Source of the DNA: Paracoccaceae bacterium
Lineage (GTDB): Bacteria > Pseudomonadota > Alphaproteobacteria > Rhodobacterales > Rhodobacteraceae
Reading direction: 5' to 3'
DNA: 6,749 bases
Assembly (NCBI GenBank): GCA_007131465.1
Contig: SLQN01000364.1
Span: forward strand, 1 to 6,749
Below are positions 1-5,259 of the stretch, in pieces. Position 1 is the stretch's first letter. Each line of letters opens with the position of its first letter. Below the pieces are notes generated by a model. That model worked only from the letters and a program-made list of their open reading frames with translations. It ran no database searches and was not told where the DNA came from. The position numbers and the translations under genes were made by a program.

Positions 1-257
1 AGCTTGCAGCAACGCTCAAAACCACCGAAACCGCAGCCGAAAACGATCTGCGCCATCTCACAACGGTTTTTGAAAGCATGAAGCCGGCACAGGCTGCGGG
101 ATTGTTCGCGCAGATGGACGCCGAATTTGCCGCCGGGTTCATCGGACGCCTGCGGCCGGAATTCGCGGGAGAGGTCATGTCCGGTCTCGACCCCATGGTC
201 GCCTATGCGATCAGCGCGATCCTTGCCGGTCGTCATGCCCGCACCCCGCGGAACTGA
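1..257 (+). CDS. MotE-like flagellar protein, C-terminal part (truncated by window edge)
   Basis: Only the last 84 codons are present. The reading frame enters at base 3 and stops at TGA 255-257. After a polar helical stretch rich in Thr, Glu and Ala (LKTTETAAENDLRHLTTVFE), the residues VFESMKPAQAAGLFAQM, then a run ending in FIGRLRPEFAGEVMSGLDP, form two units with the helical pattern 'M.P..AA.LF..M' and 'L.P..AGEVM..LDP'. This is characteristic of the MgtE intracellular N-domain-like repeat at the C-terminus of MotE-family proteins. Known biology: in Sinorhizobium meliloti, MotE is a periplasmic chaperone that stabilises the stator-associated protein MotC; relatives are common in alphaproteobacterial flagellar operons. 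The position just ahead of motA and a large exported protein supports a flagellar role. The N-terminus, including any signal peptide, lies outside the window, so the exact subfamily is unproven. The alternative is a generic MgtE-N-like flagellar protein that is not functionally MotE. Confidence 0.72.
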   Translation, partial: LAATLKTTETAAENDLRHLTTVFESMKPAQAAGLFAQMDAEFAAGFIGRLRPEFAGEVMSGLDPMVAYAISAILAGRHARTPRN

Positions 258-331
258 TCCTCATGCGGCAGGCGGACAGGTTTGATAGTCCGAGGGCGCG
301 GTAGAAGCAGAATCTTAAGCTTTCGATGGAA

Positions 332-369
332 GGATGCGGTCCTGCGGGGCGGTTGCGAAGCCTGCATCC
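332..369 (+). promoter_or_regulatory. Possible stem-loop in the motE-motA leader
   Basis: Bases 332-339 (GGATGCGG) can pair with 362-369 (CTGCATCC region), giving an 8-bp stem with one G-U pair and a 22-nt loop. It is followed by a run of five A and then, 26 nt after the stem, the motA GTG. There is no U-tract, so it is not a classical terminator. It sits in a 138-bp gap that is long for this otherwise tight operon. A role in RNA processing or motA translation is inference; a chance hairpin in G+C-rich DNA is quite possible. Confidence 0.22.
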
Positions 370-385
370 AAAAAGTGACAGAACC

Positions 386-389
386 GGGG
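386..389 (+). promoter_or_regulatory. Ribosome binding site that fixes the motA GTG start
   Basis: GGGG at 386-389, six bases before the GTG at 396, is the best Shine-Dalgarno-like sequence near the beginning of motA. Together with the MotA family N-terminus (first residues FAIIGIVIV directly after the start) it supports GTG 396 over upstream in-frame starts such as the TTG at 282, which would add 38 residues not found in MotA proteins. Confidence 0.5.
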
Positions 390-395
390 TCAGAA

Positions 396-1265
396 GTGTT
401 TGCAATCATTGGAATCGTCATTGTCCTGGTCATGGTCGTCGGGGGGTATCTCGGCTCCGGCGGCACCATGGGCATCATCCTCAAGGCGCTGCCATTCGAA
501 ATGGTGATCATCGGGGGCGCGGCGCTTGGTGGCTTCATCATCGGCAATGACATCAGCACCGTGAAGGCGTCGGGGCGCGATATCGTGCGTGTTTTCAGGG
601 GCGCGAAATGGGCCTCGGAAGACTACCGCGACATTCTGTGCCTGCTGTTCGAGTTGATCTGGCTGGGCCGCCAGAACCCTGTCGCCGTGGAAGAACATAT
701 CGAGGCGCCAGGCGAATCGCCCATTTTTTCACGCTACCCCAAGATTCAGGCGGACCAGGATGTGGTCGAGTTGATCTGCGACACCCTGCGCGCCGCCTCC
801 ATGAACTATGACGACCCCCACCAGGTCGAGGAGGTTCTCGACAAACGGCTCGAGGGGCGCAAGGAACATGCGCTGCATACAAGCCATGCCGTCCAGGTAG
901 TGGCCGATGCGCTGCCCGCCCTTGGGATCGTCGCAGCCGTGCTGGGTATCATCAAGACAATGGGCGCGATCGACGAGCCACCCGCGATACTGGGCGCGAT
1001 GATCGGCGGCGCGCTGACCGGTACGTTTCTGGGCGTCTTTCTGGCCTATTGCTTCGTCGGCCCGGCAGCCGGCCGGATGCGGATGATCGTGGAGGAAGAC
1101 GATCATTTCTACCAGCTTATCCGCGAAGTCATGATCGCCAACCTGCATGCGCATCCGGCGAATATCTGCATCGAGGTCGGGAGACAGAATACACCGCATC
1201 AACACCGCCCCGAATTCAACGACCTCGAGAGCGCGATGCGTGACCTCAAGAAAAATGCGGCCTAG
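396..1265 (+). CDS. motA: Flagellar motor stator protein MotA
   Basis: MotA forms, with MotB, the inner-membrane proton channel that drives flagellar rotation; its cytoplasmic loop acts on FliG of the rotor. From GTG 396 the product is 289 residues, the usual MotA length. Hydrophobic segments lie at about residues 2-20, 33-50, 170-190 and 200-222, the four-helix MotA layout with a large cytoplasmic loop between helices 2 and 3. Key residues visible by alignment from memory with E. coli MotA: R92 and E100 (E. coli R90, E98, the charged FliG-contact residues) in GRQNPVAVEE, P174 in DALPALGIVAAVLG (E. coli P173) and P223 in VGPAAG (E. coli P222). The sequences ESPIFSRYP and RPEFNDLE also match family positions. 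It lies between a MotE-like gene and a large exported protein whose start is only 3 nt downstream, so the latter is probably co-transcribed and translationally coupled. The partner motB is not in the window. Nothing suggests inactivation. Confidence 0.97.
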   Translation: MFAIIGIVIVLVMVVGGYLGSGGTMGIILKALPFEMVIIGGAALGGFIIGNDISTVKASGRDIVRVFRGAKWASEDYRDILCLLFELIWLGRQNPVAVEEHIEAPGESPIFSRYPKIQADQDVVELICDTLRAASMNYDDPHQVEEVLDKRLEGRKEHALHTSHAVQVVADALPALGIVAAVLGIIKTMGAIDEPPAILGAMIGGALTGTFLGVFLAYCFVGPAAGRMRMIVEEDDHFYQLIREVMIANLHAHPANICIEVGRQNTPHQHRPEFNDLESAMRDLKKNAA

Positions 1266-1268
1266 CGG

Positions 1269-3539
1269 ATGTGGTGGCGCGCGCTCTTGCTGTTGTTTTT
1301 CCTATCTCTGCCAACTCCGCAGGGTCTCTTTGCACAGGTCACCACCATCCCCGTGCGCGGTGGCGAACATGACGCGTATACGCGGCTGGTGATCCAGATA
1401 CCGGAGGACAACACCTGGCGTGTCACGTCCGACGGGTCCCGCGCACAGATCATCGTCAGTGGCCCCCCTGTCATCTTCGATCTCTCGCAGACCTTCGCGC
1501 GGATACCCCGCACCCGCCTGCGCGACCTGCAACCTGTCGAAGGCGGCCTTCAGCTTTCGCTCGCCTGCGTCTGCGAGATTCGCGCGTCCGAGGATATCCC
1601 CCAATTTCTGGTGATCGACATCTTCGGATCCGCTGGTGGCGTCGGTCTTGCTCCGCTCAGCACCCTGCGCCCGCGCCCGCGCAGCATCGCGCAACAGCCT
1701 GACACGGCGCTGCCCGGGACCGAGGCACGCCGCGCGGGCCGGAACCTTGCCCGGTCCCTGCGCGATGTGCCGCCAGACCCCGGCCCGGGCCTTGCGCTTA
1801 CCCTGGCACAACTCTTCCCGAGCCGATTGCCCGACATGGCGCCGCCGACAGTGCAGGAGAGTGAAAACCCCGGCGGCCCGACACCCCGCGCCGCGATGAT
1901 CGAAGTTCTCACGCACTCCCTTGCGCGCCACGTCTCTTCTGGCGTTTTGGAAAGTACATCTGCGTTCCGCGGATCACGTGAGCCGCCGGACGCCACAGTC
2001 CCCCTTCCGGGCGGAGCCACCGCGATGGCGCATTTCCAGATGACCGCGGACCGACAGGACACAGAAACCGCGCAGGGCCGGGACGACACCTGTCCCGATC
2101 CGGGACTGATCGATTTTATCGCGCAGCATGAGAGCGCGGACGCGCCCAGCATGGCGCGATTGCTCCAGCGGCTACATACTGAATTCGACATCATCGACCC
2201 TGCGACCGTCGTGGCACTCGCGCAGCAGTTCCTTGCAATGGGGTTCGGGGCAGAGGCCCGGATGGTGCTGTCAATACTCGAGACACCAACCGCGGCCAGC
2301 GCAGTCCTGCGCCAGATCAGCTTTTTGCTGGACCTTTCCCCACCAGAGCATTCTGATCACCTTGCCGGATTGGCCACTTGCGGCAAGATGGGCGTGCTCT
2401 GGGCCTTTCTGGCACAACCCGAAGCCGACGCCCTGACCAAAGCGGGACTTGATCTGCTGGTCCAGGCCGTCGGTGCGCTACCGGCGCATCTGCGCCTTCA
2501 CCTTGGCCCCGTCATCGTCAAGCGTCTGGTCGCTCATCGGCTTCTGGATCATGCGAGCATGATCCGGGACGCACTCGACCGGCTTGGCCAATCGCCCACG
2601 CCCGAACTGACCCTCGCCCGGACCAGCCTGGATCTGACCACAGCCCCCGCGGACCGTACAGCACAGATCGAGGCCGGTCTGTCGCCGGAGAATTCGGATG
2701 CGACGCTGATCTTCCTCATGGAGCGGCGGCTGACAGAAGATGAGCCAGTCGAGGCGAAGCTGATCACACTGGCACAGACCCGGCTTCCGGCATTGCGTCA
2801 CAGCCCAGAGGGTCAGGAGGTAGCGCGCCTGTTGACCCTCGCCGAAGCGCGTAATGGAAACTTCGCCACTGCATTCGATCTTCTGACCGGGCGGGACGCG
2901 GGCTTCGATCCGCCGCTGCGCGCGGCGTTGCGCACAGCGGTGCTCTCCAGCCTCGCAAAGGATGCGGAGGATGCGGACTTCGTCACTTTTGTGTTTGCCC
3001 AAACGCCGTGGGATGACCAGAGCCTGCCGCAGACGACACGTCAGGCGCTTGCAGAGCGCTTGCGGGGCCTTGGTTTCGAACAACAGGCCGCGCTGTTGGA
3101 GGCCATTGACGCCGACAGCTTGACAGATGCGGACCCGGCACAGAGGCTTGATGCATCACCTGACCTCGATCTCGACAGTAATTCTGTTCTGAAACCTGAT
3201 CCGGGCACGCGCATGGCCGACCGCGATGACGTCTTGCAACGGATTTTCCGCGACAGTCCGGAAGACGACGCAAGCGTTACACGGGCGCGGGCCGCGGTGG
3301 AATCGCTGAGCCGTGAAGATGACATACAGCCGCGCGATGCCCCTGCGGGGTCCGGTGGTTCACAGGCTGAAACTGTGCTGTCGGACCTGGAAGACCGCCC
3401 AAGCATGGGGCAGCCCGAGCCCGAAACCCGACCGTCACCGGGTGCGGCCCCACTGGCTCAGGGGCGCGCAGCACTTGATGAAAGTGCAGCCCTGCGCGCA
3501 CGGCTGGAGGCGATGCTTTCAGGAAACGATGAGGACTGA
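1269..3539 (+). CDS. Large exported protein of unknown function in the motA operon, AMIN-like N-domain
   Basis: I cannot assign a named family. The 756-residue product begins with MWWR, a hydrophobic run (residues 5-14) and a plausible signal peptidase I site after LFA (residue 22), so export to the periplasm is likely; there is no lipobox Cys. Residues about 23-120 are beta-rich (IPVRGGEHDAYTRLVIQIP, then FDLSQTFARIPRTRLRDL and FLVIDIFG) and resemble AMIN-type domains, which often act in envelope targeting. This domain has a Cys-x-Cys at 100/102. Residues about 123-275 are a Pro/Arg/Ala-rich, probably disordered linker. Residues about 278-615 are predominantly helical with repeat-like character, TPR-like by general appearance only. 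Residues about 616-730 are rich in Asp, Glu and Pro, and a short helix near 733-750 ends the protein. The start is 3 nt after the motA stop, implying coupling. Context suggests a stator- or basal-body-associated periplasmic factor, possibly analogous to MotC. That is inference; no direct sequence match to MotC (about 430 residues) is claimed. Confidence 0.85.
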   Translation: MWWRALLLLFFLSLPTPQGLFAQVTTIPVRGGEHDAYTRLVIQIPEDNTWRVTSDGSRAQIIVSGPPVIFDLSQTFARIPRTRLRDLQPVEGGLQLSLACVCEIRASEDIPQFLVIDIFGSAGGVGLAPLSTLRPRPRSIAQQPDTALPGTEARRAGRNLARSLRDVPPDPGPGLALTLAQLFPSRLPDMAPPTVQESENPGGPTPRAAMIEVLTHSLARHVSSGVLESTSAFRGSREPPDATVPLPGGATAMAHFQMTADRQDTETAQGRDDTCPDPGLIDFIAQHESADAPSMARLLQRLHTEFDIIDPATVVALAQQFLAMGFGAEARMVLSILETPTAASAVLRQISFLLDLSPPEHSDHLAGLATCGKMGVLWAFLAQPEADALTKAGLDLLVQAVGALPAHLRLHLGPVIVKRLVAHRLLDHASMIRDALDRLGQSPTPELTLARTSLDLTTAPADRTAQIEAGLSPENSDATLIFLMERRLTEDEPVEAKLITLAQTRLPALRHSPEGQEVARLLTLAEARNGNFATAFDLLTGRDAGFDPPLRAALRTAVLSSLAKDAEDADFVTFVFAQTPWDDQSLPQTTRQALAERLRGLGFEQQAALLEAIDADSLTDADPAQRLDASPDLDLDSNSVLKPDPGTRMADRDDVLQRIFRDSPEDDASVTRARAAVESLSREDDIQPRDAPAGSGGSQAETVLSDLEDRPSMGQPEPETRPSPGAAPLAQGRAALDESAALRARLEAMLSGNDED

Positions 3540-3582
3540 TGCGCCGCCGCACGCAGCCGAAGACACGGCCCGGACCCGGTAA

Positions 3583-3594
3583 GACCTGCAGGTC
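3583..3594. repeat. Perfect 12-bp palindrome GACCTGCAGGTC
   Basis: GACCTGCAGGTC reads identically on both strands and lies 44 bp after the stop codon of the exported protein gene. It could be a dimeric regulator site or a short hairpin in the 3' untranslated RNA; no T-run follows, so it is not a typical terminator. A palindrome of this length may also arise by chance. Confidence 0.35.
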
Positions 3595-3858
3595 CCATCA
3601 ACGGATCGACCCTGCATCAAACAGGTTTCACGTACCCGCATGCACGGACTCGACCTTGCCCCTCTGTCTGCGCAATACCCCTGGAACCGGCAGATCCAGC
3701 GATTGCGGTTCGGGCCGTATCGGGATTTTCCCGCCCGGGCCGTGCTCTATCGGACTTGTGCCCGCGAAACTACACATGCACCCGATGACGCGGAGCACCG
3801 AGATCGCGCAGCCGCGCCTTCCATTTGCGCGCGCAGCCTTTCTGACACGTGGTGGTTT

Positions 3859-3887
3859 TTGACCTGCGGCCAGAGGAAAACCTGTCC
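3859..3887 (+). promoter_or_regulatory. Weak candidate promoter for the histidine kinase gene
   Basis: TTGACC at 3859-3864 is a good match to a sigma-70 type -35 element. At 17 bp spacing the -10 position (3882-3887) reads CTGTCC, a poor match. Alphaproteobacterial promoters often tolerate weak -10 elements, so this is a candidate only. If used, the leader before the ATG at 3919 would be short, about 25 nt. Confidence 0.18.
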
Positions 3888-3907
3888 CGAAAGGCAGGAT
3901 TTGCAGT

Positions 3908-3932
3908 AACGTGGTCCCATGTCACCACGGTT
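3908..3932 (+). promoter_or_regulatory. Inverted repeat enclosing the histidine kinase start codon
   Basis: CGTGGT (3910-3915) is the exact reverse complement of ACCACG (3924-3929); with one bulged G (3930) the stem extends to AACGTGGT against ACCACG-TT (to 3932). The 8-nt loop CCCATGTC holds the ATG at 3919-3921. There is no good Shine-Dalgarno sequence just upstream, and an in-frame TAA at 3907-3909 rules out a longer start. In RNA this could expose or restrict the initiation codon. The pairing is read directly from the sequence; any regulatory effect is inference. Confidence 0.35.
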
Positions 3933-5259
3933 CCTGCAGCACATACTTCCAGTCAGCTTCTATGGACGGGCCATCCTGATCCTGATCGTCCCGATCCTCG
4001 TGATCCAGATCGTGCTGTCTGTCGTCTTCGTACAACGTCACTACGAGCGTGTGACCGCTCAGATGACGACGAACATCCTGCGCGACATCAGCTTTCTGAC
4101 ACATCGACTGGATGGCAGTTCCGAACCGGATCAGGTGCTGAACGCGCTTTCTGATCTGACCGTCATCCTGCAAATCGAGATCGTCCTGCCCCCCGAAAGT
4201 GGTACGCCTGTCATGCCAGCCCGGATAGAATCGCTCGATCTTGCAGGGCGCGAAATCATCCGTGTCTTTGCCGAGGAGTTGCCCAACTATCTTGGGGCCG
4301 ATCTGAAAACCCTGCCGGGGACTGTCCGGCTGTGGTTGGACAGTGCCCATGGACCCGTCGAATTCCAGTTGCCACGCCGCCTGGTCACGACCTCGAATCC
4401 GCATCAGTTGCTTGTGATCGTCTTTCTGGCCTCGGTGCTGATGACCTTGATCGCGTTCCAGTTCCTGCGCTTGCAGATCCGTCCGATCCGGCGTCTGGGG
4501 GCTGCGGCCGAGGCCTATGGGCGCGGCGAGCGGGTGGCCCTGCGCGCGTCCGGCGCGCGCGAGATCAGGGCGGCCGCGCATGCGTTTCTGGATATGCGCA
4601 ACCGGATCGAACGCCAGCGCGCGCAGCAGAAGATCATGCTCTCGGGCGTCAGTCATGACATGCGCACGCCCCTGACCCGGATGCGGCTGATCCTGTCGAT
4701 GATGCCGGAGGACGAGGACCGGTCAGCCCTGGAAACCGAGATCACCGACCTAGAGAAACGCCTTGAGGGATTTCTGGATTTCACCCGTGGCCAGATGGCC
4801 GAGGCGCGCGGGCCGAGCGACCCCAGGGCGTTGCTGGTCAACCTGACCGGGCGCTACCGTATGGCAGGTCACGAAATAGGCTGCCGGATGGAGCCAGGTC
4901 TGCCTGACACGCTGATTCTGGATGCAGGTGCTGTGGAACGCGCGCTCGACAACCTTATCAGCAATGCCTTGCGGCACGGGAAAACCGTCCATGTCGGCGC
5001 CGGGACCACTGGCCGCTGGCTGGACTATTGCGTCGAGGATGACGGACCGGGCATCGCCGAAGCGGACCGGGCGCGGGCGTGCGACCCCTTTGTGCGGCTG
5101 GACGAGGCGCGCAATTCCGACACCGGCGGGCTGGGTCTTGGACTTGCCATCGCTGCCGAGGTGGCGCGGGCACATGGGGGAACGCTGCTTCTCGAAACCA
5201 GTCCCGGCCTGGGCGGGCTGCGCGCCGTTCTGCGCCTGCCCCTGCCTCAGAGCCGGTAG
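3919..5259 (+). CDS. EnvZ-like membrane sensor histidine kinase
   Basis: A transmembrane kinase that autophosphorylates on His and passes the phosphate to an OmpR-type response regulator. In 446 residues: transmembrane helix 1 at about 18-38, a periplasmic region of about 120 residues, helix 2 at about 162-183, HAMP from about 184 (QIRPIRRLG, with P189 typical of HAMP), a dimerisation/phosphoacceptor domain with GVSHDMRTPLTRMRL (phospho-acceptor H246; D247 and T250 form the EnvZ-type phosphatase motif), N-box LDNLISNALRHG (N345, N349), G1 box VEDDGPGIA, F-box DPFVRLDE and G2 box GGLGLGLA (403-410). All catalytic motifs are intact. The H-box is very close to that of E. coli EnvZ, GVSHDLRTPLTR. 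The N-terminus LPVSFYGRAILILIVPILVIQ continuing to VVFVQRHYERVT is of the type seen in Rhodobacteraceae EnvZ-like kinases and supports this ATG, since a stop lies four codons upstream. No response regulator adjoins it here. Its stimulus is unknown. The 3' end overlaps the opposing carboxypeptidase gene by 13 bp. Confidence 0.94.
   Translation: MSPRFLQHILPVSFYGRAILILIVPILVIQIVLSVVFVQRHYERVTAQMTTNILRDISFLTHRLDGSSEPDQVLNALSDLTVILQIEIVLPPESGTPVMPARIESLDLAGREIIRVFAEELPNYLGADLKTLPGTVRLWLDSAHGPVEFQLPRRLVTTSNPHQLLVIVFLASVLMTLIAFQFLRLQIRPIRRLGAAAEAYGRGERVALRASGAREIRAAAHAFLDMRNRIERQRAQQKIMLSGVSHDMRTPLTRMRLILSMMPEDEDRSALETEITDLEKRLEGFLDFTRGQMAEARGPSDPRALLVNLTGRYRMAGHEIGCRMEPGLPDTLILDAGAVERALDNLISNALRHGKTVHVGAGTTGRWLDYCVEDDGPGIAEADRARACDPFVRLDEARNSDTGGLGLGLAIAAEVARAHGGTLLLETSPGLGGLRAVLRLPLPQSR

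Larger units (their letters stand above)
3540..3918. other. 379-bp stretch without a convincing gene
   Basis: Between the exported protein and the histidine kinase I find no recognisable gene. Open frames of 107 codons (3539-3862, ATG overlapping the preceding stop) and 89 codons (3640-3909, plus strand) exist, but their translations are rich in Arg, Pro, Cys and Thr, show no domain, and look like read-through of non-coding G+C-rich DNA. The region contains a 12-bp palindrome (3583-3594), a small CGGGA-TTT-TCCCG hairpin (3721-3733), an adjacent GCCCGGGC palindrome (3733-3740), and CGTGGT at 3848-3853 and 3910-3915. There is no hairpin with a T-run that would make a clear intrinsic terminator for the flagellar operon. 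It probably carries the 5' region of the kinase gene. Confidence 0.6.

Noticed and set aside
282..395. N-terminal extension of MotA from a TTG at 282
   Set aside because: The extra 38 residues are not MotA-like, whereas GTG 396 has a ribosome binding site and gives the standard family N-terminus and length.
1550..2194. Long minus-strand open frames inside the 756-residue protein gene (also 1302-1931 and 2478-3083)
   Set aside because: They are antisense shadows produced by G+C-rich codon bias; their translations are Arg/Ser/Ala-rich without motifs, while the plus-strand frame has a signal peptide and structured domains.
3539..3862. 107-codon open frame with an ATG overlapping the preceding stop codon
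   Set aside because: The coupling-like start is attractive, but the translation (MRRRTQPKTRPGPGKTCRSH and onward) is rich in Arg, Pro, Thr and Cys, lacks domain or membrane features, and overlaps another equally long open frame. I judge it non-coding.
3881..3898. Hairpin CCTGTC-CCGAAA-GGCAGG as an intrinsic terminator
   Set aside because: The stem is only 6 bp with a G-U pair and is followed by ATTTGCAG rather than a T-run; it also lies directly in front of the kinase start.
3640..3909. 89-codon plus-strand open frame ending just before the histidine kinase
   Set aside because: Its first half (QYPWNRQIQRLRFGPYRDF) looks slightly protein-like, but there is no recognisable family, no clear ribosome binding site, and the second half is Cys/Arg/Thr-rich. 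Too weak to annotate without a homolog.
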